A DNA stretch of 45,663 nucleotides from CAZGLR01 sp964526635 (GTDB lineage Bacteria > Zixibacteria > MSB-5A5 > GN15 > JAAZOE01), in contig CAZGLR010000010.1 of the NCBI GenBank assembly GCA_964526635.1, forward strand, positions 1-45,663, read 5' to 3'. Position 1 is the first letter of the stretch. Every line of letters begins with the position of its first letter. The position numbers were made by a program, and so were the translations under genes. The notes beneath the pieces were generated by a model that was not told where the DNA came from, did not search any database, and worked only from the letters and a program-made list of their open reading frames with translations. Shown piece after piece: positions 25,555 to 33,324 of the stretch.

Positions 25555-27363
25555 CTATATAACAGCCGGCAGGACAATCGTGAAGACCGCTCCGCCGAAT
25601 TCCGAGTCATCTACTTCGATGCGTCCGCGATGCCGTTCGATAATACCCCAGCTAACCGCCAGCCCGAGACCATTGGTCCCCTTGGTGGAAAAAAACGGTT
25701 CGAATATTTTATCGGCGATATTTTCGGGGATGCCGGGACCGTCGTCGGCAACGCTGATATGGCATTCGTTTTCACTCAGATTAAAGGTGGTTTCAAGAAT
25801 CACCTGGCCCTGACCATCCATAGCATCACAGGCATTCATCAACAGGTTGAGAATGACCTGCTGCAATTGCTGACGGTCACATTTGATTTCGGGAATGTCC
25901 GCTTCCAGTCTGGTGTCTATGGCGATATTCCTGAATTGCGGCAGCTTGTGCACCAGGCTGAGTACCTGGCGGACAATATCATCGGGATGGCTTTGTTCGA
26001 GGTTTAACTTCTCCTGCCGGGCAAAATCGAGGAGGTTGCGGACGATGCTGCGGCAGCGCATGGTTTCTCTGATGATTACATTCATATCGCGGTGGAGATC
26101 GCTGTTGTCCGGCAACTCGTCGAGCATATCCTCGGCGTAGGCCAGGACCCCGGTGAGCGGGTTGTTGATCTCATGCGCAACACCGGCAGCCAATTTACCG
26201 ATGGCGGCCAGTCGCGTGGTTTGCACCAACTGATCGCGCAGTTCCCGTTCCTCGGTAACATCCCGCGAGATAGTGCAGACACCGACGGTCTTGCCGGTAT
26301 AATCACTCAGCGGAAAACGGATAGTGTGATAATGCCGATTGCGACCATCGACTTGAAAAACTTCATCATACGTATGATGTCGGTTGGTGGCAATAACCTC
26401 ACGGTCGTGCTTTTTGATCATCTCGGCGGTAGTCATATCCAGCAGTTCTTCAGGCTTGCTCCCGATGAAATCATCAGGATGACGATGAAACGCCTCGGCA
26501 CAAACGGGATTGACAATCACGTAGCGGCCGTCGAGATCCTTGATCGAGATCCAGTCGTGGGCGGAGTTGATAAACTGCTTGAAGCGCTGCTCGGCGGTTT
26601 CGATTTTGCGATACAACTGCACCTGTTCGGTGATCCGATGCCAGGTGCCGACCACGGCGGCAATTTCAAGGTCCTGATTGAGAACCGGCGTAAAAGTGAC
26701 TTCCCAGAAGGCCTCTTCGGGCTCGGTCAGCCGCCGTATTAGAGACCTGGGCCGTCCGGTCTCGAGGACATCATCGATCAATGACTGCGTATCTTCGCAT
26801 AACTCGGCCAATTCGGTTTTACTGAAAAGCCCGCTGCACAACTGACCGGTGGCTTTCTGCCGGGGTACACGTGTATAGCGACTCATACTGTCATTGATTT
26901 TGGTCACTCGTTTATCGGTATCGAGTACCGCCACGAGTTCAGGAATCGTGTCAAACAAACTCTGGAGGAAAAATTTTTCGGACTCGACTTCCCGCTCGAG
27001 TTCGGTTATTTCCTTCAACCGTCGCTCCTGCTCCTCACGGGCGTTGACCAGATCCCAGAAGATGCGGGCGAACGTATGATCGACAACGCGCATCCCCGGC
27101 GGCAAAACCCGATACAGATTCTCCAGAACACTGTCGTTGCCGGTTAACTCGATAACCAGTTCGACTTCGGGTGCGGAAATGGCGGCTTTGATATCGGTGG
27201 TCGTAGGAATTCCGAGATCACGGGCGCGCTGCATACCACGGGCGTTGATATCGACATCGACGACACAGACAATATCAAGGGTCAGTTCTTTCAGGAAAGA
27301 ACTCCGGGCCAGATCGAGAATTGCCCGGCACCCCTTGCCTCCACCGATAATAACAGTTTTCAT
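25555..27363 (-). CDS. PAS sensor histidine kinase with N-terminal Rossmann domain
   Basis: 602 residues. GAGG lies five bases before the ATG. Residues 1-105 are a dinucleotide-binding-like Rossmann fold (VIIGGGKGCRAI glycine loop, then VCVVDVDINARG with acidic strand-2 residues, as in NAD-dependent oxidoreductases). A coiled-coil and two PAS domains (about 131-250 and 255-370) lead to HisKA with phospho-acceptor His397 (AHEINNPLTG) and a HATPase with N, G1 (DDGPGIP) and G2 (GTNGLGLA) boxes. There are no membrane helices, so it is a cytoplasmic sensor. It should phosphorylate the adjacent REC-GcvH protein. NAD(P)H or metabolite sensing through the Rossmann domain is inferred. It sits 39 bases after the kinase-like gene. 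Confidence 0.9.
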   Translation of the reverse strand: MKTVIIGGGKGCRAILDLARSSFLKELTLDIVCVVDVDINARGMQRARDLGIPTTTDIKAAISAPEVELVIELTGNDSVLENLYRVLPPGMRVVDHTFARIFWDLVNAREEQERRLKEITELEREVESEKFFLQSLFDTIPELVAVLDTDKRVTKINDSMSRYTRVPRQKATGQLCSGLFSKTELAELCEDTQSLIDDVLETGRPRSLIRRLTEPEEAFWEVTFTPVLNQDLEIAAVVGTWHRITEQVQLYRKIETAEQRFKQFINSAHDWISIKDLDGRYVIVNPVCAEAFHRHPDDFIGSKPEELLDMTTAEMIKKHDREVIATNRHHTYDEVFQVDGRNRHYHTIRFPLSDYTGKTVGVCTISRDVTEERELRDQLVQTTRLAAIGKLAAGVAHEINNPLTGVLAYAEDMLDELPDNSDLHRDMNVIIRETMRCRSIVRNLLDFARQEKLNLEQSHPDDIVRQVLSLVHKLPQFRNIAIDTRLEADIPEIKCDRQQLQQVILNLLMNACDAMDGQGQVILETTFNLSENECHISVADDGPGIPENIADKIFEPFFSTKGTNGLGLAVSWGIIERHRGRIEVDDSEFGGAVFTIVLPAVI

Positions 27364-27402
27364 CGCGCCTCGCTTTGTCGCACGGTCGCGGTGCGTTGAT
27401 AA

Positions 27403-28383
27403 TCAGCCTGTCGTCAGACCGCCAAAATCATGTATCAGCATCTCCCGGTAATCGTCAAGCAGTTGTGCAACAGTATCATATCTGCCCTGCGGCGTGATAC
27501 AGAAATGCATCAATATCTTGTGTAAGCGCTCCGGGATGTAGGGATACAGTTTCTTCAAATTCATAATCCGGTACTCGTAAAACGCCGACGCATCCTCGCG
27601 GCGGATGCTCTCTTTTATGGCATCGGAAAATTCAGCGCTTTTCATTACGGTCCTGAACGACTTAATCCCCTTGGCTACGACATAATTTATAATATTCCCC
27701 AGACTCCAGACATCGAAATCCGACACATGCTGCACCAGATCGAAGTCAATCCAGCGAAAATCCCCGCTTCCCGCTTCAATAATAATGTGATCATTGCGAA
27801 TGTCGCCATGACATAATCCATTGTCATGAAGATACTTGATCGCTTCCAGCGAGACGACCAGGCTCCTGAGAATATCGGGCAGGTCTTCATGAAAATAGGC
27901 TTCGTGGGGTTTGTCGATACCGGCGGCATACTGAAAAATTGTGGCACCCTTGATATTCTCGATAATCCGCACATGATTGCCGGCGTTGTCGATAACCGTA
28001 TACCCCTGCATGAACCTTTTGTCGCCGCGGATCAAGTCAAGAACCTGTGCTTCCTTTTCGGGACTGCGATAGCAGTGGACCTTGAAAACCCCGATGTGTA
28101 CATGAAAATCTTCGTGAAAGACGGTCTTAATGACTTTTTTTCCGCCGCTTTCCAGCTCGGTGGCGCTGAACACCCAGTACTTGGGCTGATATTCAATGCC
28201 AAAGCGCGGTTCGTATTTGTTGCCCTCGATCACAAAAAAATGATTGTCCAGATGCAACACATGACCACGGACAATACTCATCGGGTCCGAAGTATCGGAA
28301 ATTATCCTGACCCGGGGTATATGCTGCCATCCGGTCAGTTCCCTGATTCGCGCTTCGAGCTGTTCTCGGTCTTCGGCCTTCAC
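27403..28383 (-). CDS. Atypical protein-kinase-like protein (WaaP/KdkA-like catalytic loop)
   Basis: 326 residues from GTG 28383. The N-terminal 75 residues are unassigned. The kinase-like core carries beta-3 Lys86 (KVIKTVF), Glu111 and the catalytic loop HGDIRNDHIII (Asp194; His199 where canonical kinases have Asn), and the metal-binding DFD at 213-215 (WIDFDLV). His in the Asn position resembles the lipopolysaccharide-kinase (KdkA/WaaP) family. No membrane segment is seen, so it is a cytoplasmic kinase of unknown substrate. It is the first gene of the operon with the Rossmann-HK and REC-GcvH genes, behind a palindromic promoter region. Its place next to a two-component pair is unusual. Confidence 0.8.
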   Translation of the reverse strand: MKAEDREQLEARIRELTGWQHIPRVRIISDTSDPMSIVRGHVLHLDNHFFVIEGNKYEPRFGIEYQPKYWVFSATELESGGKKVIKTVFHEDFHVHIGVFKVHCYRSPEKEAQVLDLIRGDKRFMQGYTVIDNAGNHVRIIENIKGATIFQYAAGIDKPHEAYFHEDLPDILRSLVVSLEAIKYLHDNGLCHGDIRNDHIIIEAGSGDFRWIDFDLVQHVSDFDVWSLGNIINYVVAKGIKSFRTVMKSAEFSDAIKESIRREDASAFYEYRIMNLKKLYPYIPERLHKILMHFCITPQGRYDTVAQLLDDYREMLIHDFGGLTTG

Positions 28384-28420
28384 GCGGTGGTCATCCGTTT
28401 TCTAAAATGAAATTAAATCG

Positions 28421-28441
28421 TACACCGTATTATACAGTGTA
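28421..28441. promoter_or_regulatory. 21-bp near-perfect palindrome overlapping a minus-strand TATAAT
   Basis: The arms are TACACCGTAT and ATACAGTGTA around a central T; nine of ten pairs are complementary. On the minus strand it contains TATAAT, 45-50 bases before the GTG of the kinase-like gene. It has the shape of a dimeric repressor operator over the -10 of the signalling operon, in a divergent region shared with the Omp85-like gene. Confidence 0.6.
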
Positions 28442-28582
28442 ATTATCGGCAGCCTAATAGTCAACACACGGCCTCTGTTTTTGCAGTGGGGATTACGGCT
28501 TGACCCATCGACCGGGCGAGAATATATTGCCGCAGCGAACAACCCGATAATTGCGACCTTCAAAACTGACCGGATTCGCCGA

Positions 28583-29869
28583 ATGAAAACCGCAGTTGTA
28601 ATCAGCATACTTGTGTGCCTGTGTCTGGCCGCCGTCCCGCTCTATGGCTATGACATCGATACCACCAGAGTGCGAACAGCGCTGGCGCCGCCGGAAAAAC
28701 CGTTGGGATCAAAACTGTTGTCGGGCCCGTCACTTCTCCTTCGCTTGCCGTTTTATATTCCCGAGGCCATCGCGCGCGGTCTGGTACATGTCACCTATGA
28801 TGAACCGGAGGTCCTGCGAACAATCGTCAAGCTCTTTTTAGCCGATCTGGCCGTGTATCCCATGGTTGATTATGGCGGCAATTCCGGTCTTGGCGCCGGT
28901 ATCGGGTTTCGCGCGCAAAATGTTTCATCACTCGACGACAAGCTCTTTGTTGAGGGGCGATACTCGGTCTATAAATACGAAATGTACCAGGCGGGGTATG
29001 AAGCTCCCCGCATGTTTGGTGATCAGGGCGGACTGGAGATCATCGGCCGCTATGATCGCATGCCGCGCGAATTCTTTTTCGGCGTCGGCAACGCCAGCGA
29101 TTACGACGATGAAGTCTCGATCGGCATGGAACGGGCGTCTCTGCAGGCCGGGATAGTATATCGGCCCGATTTTGACTGGTCATTGGGCATATATGGCGGC
29201 TACTGGAGCCATAATCTGTTCGATGGCGACGATGAAGATTTCACCCATGATCTGGACGCTGTTGGGCGACAACTCGATTTGACCGACTCAGATTTCCGTT
29301 CGGCGCGATATCTCCGATTCGGAAGTACAATAACTTTCGACTGGCGTAATCGCCCCGGCCAGACAACAGCGGGAGGAATCGAATCACTTACTCTTGAATA
29401 CGTCACTGGCGTGGATATTTCGGATGACATTGAATACACCCGCGTCAATGCCGAAATCCGGCAGTATCTGCACCTGTTTCTCAAACGGATCATTGAACTG
29501 CGTCTGGAAGTGCAGACTATCGACCTGATTGATCCTGAAAGCCAGCCACAGTTGCCATATTATTTGCTCAGCGAACTGGGGGACAAACGGCACCTGGCCG
29601 GGTTTCGGCCGCATCGGTTTTACGACTATGATTTTGCCTTCGCTTCAATCGAATATCGCTACCCGGTATGGACAACTGTGGATGCGCTGATTTTTCTCGA
29701 CGGCGGCCGGGTATACCGTGCAATCACTGAAAGCGCCGTCTTCGACGACTGGTATGCCTCCTACGGGTTCGGATTTCGTGCCTGGGGTGACTGGGGCGAA
29801 GTCTTCCGTGTTATCTTCGCATTTTCAAAAGAAGAATTCAGATTTTCAGTCGGGGTGCGCCTGCCATGA
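28583..29869 (+). CDS. Outer-membrane Omp85/BamA-like surface-antigen barrel
   Basis: 428 residues from ATG 28583 (MKTAVVISILVCLCLAAVPLYG), chosen for its signal peptide; the ribosome site is weak. After a short N-terminal region the protein is a run of amphipathic beta-strands. It has the surface-antigen signature near the C-terminus (LAGFRPHRFYDYDF, EYRYPVWTTVDALIFLDGG) that matches the RGF/VxGF-loop region of Omp85 and patatin-associated barrels. No POTRA domains are evident, so this is a short single-barrel member. It overlaps the downstream lipoprotein gene by ATGA, and a PAP2 phosphatase gene follows. The barrel probably acts with those two proteins in the outer membrane or periplasm (inference). 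Confidence 0.82.
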   Translation: MKTAVVISILVCLCLAAVPLYGYDIDTTRVRTALAPPEKPLGSKLLSGPSLLLRLPFYIPEAIARGLVHVTYDEPEVLRTIVKLFLADLAVYPMVDYGGNSGLGAGIGFRAQNVSSLDDKLFVEGRYSVYKYEMYQAGYEAPRMFGDQGGLEIIGRYDRMPREFFFGVGNASDYDDEVSIGMERASLQAGIVYRPDFDWSLGIYGGYWSHNLFDGDDEDFTHDLDAVGRQLDLTDSDFRSARYLRFGSTITFDWRNRPGQTTAGGIESLTLEYVTGVDISDDIEYTRVNAEIRQYLHLFLKRIIELRLEVQTIDLIDPESQPQLPYYLLSELGDKRHLAGFRPHRFYDYDFAFASIEYRYPVWTTVDALIFLDGGRVYRAITESAVFDDWYASYGFGFRAWGDWGEVFRVIFAFSKEEFRFSVGVRLP

Positions 29870-31587
29870 TTATCAGACGATTTGCAGGGACGGTATTATT
29901 GATTGTGTCGATCGCAGCGCTCTGTGTCGGCTGCAGTCCTTATCGGCATACCTTTACTCCCGATGATCCGCACTGGAAGGATGCCGATGATCGCCATATC
30001 GAGAAACCGGCCATGAGCGATCCCTCATTGGCCTGGCAGGCGGTACAGCGCAATACCTTTGAACAAATCGATCAGATGACCGATCTGGACCGGACACTGC
30101 GACACCTGGGTGGAAATCATGAGGAAAGCTGGAATATCAATTCGTTCGATGAAGTACCCAACTCATCATGGTTTACCAACCGGCATCATATGAATCCGTT
30201 GAGCCGTGATGAAAAAATGGCCGGAAAATACTTCAACGGCGGCCCGGATACTTCCGGCGTCTGGACTGTCTCGCGCCCCAAGGTCGGCGGCCTGACTCCG
30301 GGCTTCTGGATTACCGATGCCAAAGGCGACATGTATATTCTGAAATTCGATCCACCGGGGAACCCGGAAATGAGCACAGCTGCGGCGATTATCACCGGTC
30401 GTTTCTTCCATGCCGCCGGCTACAATGTCCCTGAGGAGACAATCTGTTATTTCCAACCGGAGCAACTGGTCATCGGCGAAGGGGTAACGTACAAAGATAC
30501 CGACGGCAATAAAGTCCCCTTCACGCAGGAGACACTCAATTCGATTCTAAAACAGGTACATGTCATGCCCGATGGCCGTGTCCGCTGCCTGGCCTCGACG
30601 CTTTTGCCAAGTGTATTGGGACCGTTCAGCTTCGACGGCACCCGTAAGGATGATCCCAATGACTGGTGCCGTCATGAACATCGCCGTGAGTTACGCGGAT
30701 TATACGTCTTCTGCTCGTTTCTAAATCACTGGGATATCAAAGACCAGAATACAATGGATATTTATGCTAATGTCGGGGGACGTCGCTTCGTGCAGCATTT
30801 CCTGCTCGATTTCGGTACCAGTATGGGATCGGGTGGCTATAAACCGGCTGATCCTCGTTTCGGATATACCAATACGGTGGATATTTTATATAGCATGGTA
30901 TCATTCATGTCACTCGGGCTGAAGGTATGGCCCTGGGAAGTTCCCGAGTCAATCCGGTATCCCTCGGTCGGGTATTTTGAATCGAAAATGTTTCATCCGG
31001 CGGCCTGGAAACCGGGGTATCCAATACCATCGTTTGAGAACATGACGCATCGCGACGCCTACTGGGCAGCCAAAGTGCTCATGTCTTTCGATGATGAAGA
31101 TATCAAGGCCCTGCTGGACGCTGGACAGCTTTCGAACCCACGCGCCCGTGACTACCTGTTGGCAACTTTGAAGGAACGGCAGGAAAAAATCGGTCGTCAC
31201 TGGTTTTCGTTTGTCAATCCACTCGATTATTTTGAATCATCACCCCTGAGTCAGGGGTTGGAAATCAGGTTCCAGGATTTATCGGTTATCCATGGTTTCC
31301 ATACCAGTTCGCGTTCGCAATTCACTGTTGAATATAAGGGCAAAACGATTGTCAGAAACCGACAGATCGCCGGCAACGGCTTCCTTATTTCAAACGATGA
31401 TATCGACAATATATCCGATCTCTATCAACGGGGAAACGATCCTGATAATGATCTGGTTGAAGTAGTTGAAGTAACGATCACAACCAGTCGCGACGGCGGC
31501 GACTATGGCCCGCCGGTGATTCTCTGGTTATTTTATCATTCTGATAGTCGCCATCTGCAACTGGTTGGTATCGAACACAGGGATTAG
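29866..31587 (+). CDS. Lipoprotein with protein-kinase-fold (HipA/PI3K-like) catalytic residues
   Basis: 573 residues. The start overlaps the barrel gene by ATGA. A type II signal peptide has lipobox LCVGC (Cys23). The middle of the protein shows kinase-like signatures in order: Lys160 (YILKFDP) and Glu168 (NPEMSTAAAIITGRFFHAAG, a helix followed by VPEE as in HipA-like kinases), a catalytic loop LNHWDIKDQN (Asp290, Lys292, Asn295) and a metal-binding LLDFGTSMG (Asp315). The spacing agrees with HipA/PI3K-type kinase folds. With a lipobox it would act outside the cytoplasm, where ATP is scarce, so donor and substrate are unknown. The C-terminal 120 residues look beta-rich. It is the middle gene of the Omp85-like/PAP2 operon. 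Assignment is by motif reading only. Confidence 0.72.
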   Translation: MIIRRFAGTVLLIVSIAALCVGCSPYRHTFTPDDPHWKDADDRHIEKPAMSDPSLAWQAVQRNTFEQIDQMTDLDRTLRHLGGNHEESWNINSFDEVPNSSWFTNRHHMNPLSRDEKMAGKYFNGGPDTSGVWTVSRPKVGGLTPGFWITDAKGDMYILKFDPPGNPEMSTAAAIITGRFFHAAGYNVPEETICYFQPEQLVIGEGVTYKDTDGNKVPFTQETLNSILKQVHVMPDGRVRCLASTLLPSVLGPFSFDGTRKDDPNDWCRHEHRRELRGLYVFCSFLNHWDIKDQNTMDIYANVGGRRFVQHFLLDFGTSMGSGGYKPADPRFGYTNTVDILYSMVSFMSLGLKVWPWEVPESIRYPSVGYFESKMFHPAAWKPGYPIPSFENMTHRDAYWAAKVLMSFDDEDIKALLDAGQLSNPRARDYLLATLKERQEKIGRHWFSFVNPLDYFESSPLSQGLEIRFQDLSVIHGFHTSSRSQFTVEYKGKTIVRNRQIAGNGFLISNDDIDNISDLYQRGNDPDNDLVEVVEVTITTSRDGGDYGPPVILWLFYHSDSRHLQLVGIEHRD

Positions 31588-31600
31588 AACGGAAGCGAAT

Positions 31601-32455
31601 ATGAATAGAACCCGCGCGTCAGTTAATCTGATGTATTGTCTTGTTATCATGCTGGCCATTCAGCCTGTTCTGGCAGGGGATGGTGATGAGGGTTATCTTA
31701 CATCTTCAGAAATCGGTGCGATCTTTCTGGGGACCGGAACAATTCTGGTTGCGGGAAATGCGGTAAGGCACAACTATGAACCGGGGACGCCCAAGTGGAT
31801 TGAGCCGACCGGCCTGGAGCGGTCTCTCTCACGCTGGCTCGGGGGACGACCAAAACCGGGACCGGATAATTTCATGGACACCGACCGGGCGGCCTTGTTC
31901 AGTATTCTTACGACCGGGGCGCTGATTATTAGTACCGACCTTGCCTATCCCCGCCATGACCGCACCAGAGACGTATTGCAAAACCAGTATTTGTATTTTA
32001 CCGGCGCACTGGTCAATAAAGGCATTAATGATTTCGTCAAGGGTTCGATCGCGCGCCTGCGGCCGATGTCGTATTTCTATCCGGAAATGGCACAGGCGGA
32101 CAATCTTGCCGGAACCGATAATGCCCAGCATTCGTTCTATTCGGGCCATGCCTCGAGCGCATTTTTTTCCATGACTTTTCTGAATCATCGTCTGCGCGAT
32201 GCCATGCGGCAGGAAATGACAGCAGCGGAATTTAATGACTGGGGCTGGGTATCATCGACTGTTACCTACGGCTGGGCGACGTTTGTGGCATTAAGCCGGA
32301 TCCACGCATACAAACATTATCTTTTTGATGTGCTGGCGGGCGCGGTGATGGGCTTCCTGATTGGCGAGGTCTTCTATGGTCTGGCCGATGATGTCGAAAA
32401 ATCGACGACTGATAATTCGAATAAACTGATGGTGAAAGTAACTCTGCCGCTGTAA
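31601..32455 (+). CDS. PAP2-family phosphatase, membrane associated
   Basis: 284 residues. ATG 31601 is chosen because GGAAG lies just upstream; it is 13 bases past the kinase-like gene. The N-terminal hydrophobic segment (9-25) reads as a signal peptide ending QPVLAG. All three PAP2 motifs are present: K147-x6-R154-P155, S181-G182-H183, and S232-R233-x5-H239-x3-D243. PAP2 enzymes dephosphorylate lipid phosphates (phosphatidate, undecaprenyl pyrophosphate, PGP) or lipid A on the periplasmic side. Pairing with an exported kinase-like lipoprotein and an outer-membrane barrel suggests a lipid or envelope phosphate pathway (inference). It is tail-to-tail with the DUF116 gene, with four bases between stops. 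Confidence 0.9.
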   Translation: MNRTRASVNLMYCLVIMLAIQPVLAGDGDEGYLTSSEIGAIFLGTGTILVAGNAVRHNYEPGTPKWIEPTGLERSLSRWLGGRPKPGPDNFMDTDRAALFSILTTGALIISTDLAYPRHDRTRDVLQNQYLYFTGALVNKGINDFVKGSIARLRPMSYFYPEMAQADNLAGTDNAQHSFYSGHASSAFFSMTFLNHRLRDAMRQEMTAAEFNDWGWVSSTVTYGWATFVALSRIHAYKHYLFDVLAGAVMGFLIGEVFYGLADDVEKSTTDNSNKLMVKVTLPL

Positions 32456-32459
32456 ATTA

Positions 32460-33257
32460 TCAGGCAGCCTGTTTGATATGACGGCGTATGGCAGCATCGA
32501 TTTCCGCAATATCCACTTCGGTATCCTTACACGGTCCGCAGGGACGCCTGTTGGGAAAACCGATGACCGGGATATGAGGATTGACTTCTATAAAACCGGT
32601 CAACAGATCCCGTTCGCAGGCCACCGCTACAATAATGCCGGGGCGCAGTTCTTTGATTTTGCGACGCGCCTCTCCCCCGCCGCCGGCCAGGGCCACCAGG
32701 ATGCCGTATTTGTCACGCAACTGGCGCATGGCCCGGTTCATTTCCCGCGACAGGCAACGCGGCAAAAGCAGTAGGATACGTTCCGGAAGTACGGTTTTTG
32801 GCTCGCTGGAGAGGATCAGGTTGTGCAGTTTCAAAAATGAGTTAAACAGGCGATCACGAGATACACCAAAGAAACGGGCAATGTTAATCGATAGTACCAG
32901 CAGAAAATTTATCAGTTTCGGAATGGCGATATATGCGGAGAAAAACGGGCGCCTGGTAATAGCGGCCCAGACGAATAATATCAGCCAGGACAATAGTATC
33001 GCGGCGATCGTATAAAAGGCGCCATTGAAAAGACTGCCGGCCAGTTCACCAAGCTGTTTGAGTCGAGGATATATCAACCACCCGAAAAATCCGATTCCGC
33101 CCAGAAGAAAAGCGATAGCGGCAAAGGCCAGCCCGACGAATACCCCGCTGTCGGTATCCGATGATATTTCGCAATTCCGGCCATCCCAGTCGGCCCATTC
33201 ATCACCGAGCTTGCGGTCCAAGTCCTTTAGCGAATCCTTTTTGGCGCGATCTCCCAT
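32460..33257 (-). CDS. DUF116 family membrane protein
   Basis: 265 residues. Three hydrophobic segments lie in the first half (about 38-65, 82-100, 110-130), then the DUF116 domain. It is recognised from LLLLPRCLSREMNRA, LRPGIIVAVACERDLLTGF and the C-terminal NRRPCGPCKDTEVD. DUF116 proteins typically carry several Cys and may bind metal or an Fe-S centre; here only some of the usual Cys remain (RPCGPC, AVACE, PRCLS). No function is established. It is co-directional with and 67 bases downstream of the large dockerin gene, possibly in one transcript. Confidence 0.82.
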   Translation of the reverse strand: MGDRAKKDSLKDLDRKLGDEWADWDGRNCEISSDTDSGVFVGLAFAAIAFLLGGIGFFGWLIYPRLKQLGELAGSLFNGAFYTIAAILLSWLILFVWAAITRRPFFSAYIAIPKLINFLLVLSINIARFFGVSRDRLFNSFLKLHNLILSSEPKTVLPERILLLLPRCLSREMNRAMRQLRDKYGILVALAGGGGEARRKIKELRPGIIVAVACERDLLTGFIEVNPHIPVIGFPNRRPCGPCKDTEVDIAEIDAAIRRHIKQAA

Positions 33258-33324
33258 GGTGGCCCCAATATAGGTGCCGAGTTTAGAATCTTACAAGACT
33301 TTTTTACCCGAATTATCCCAAAAA

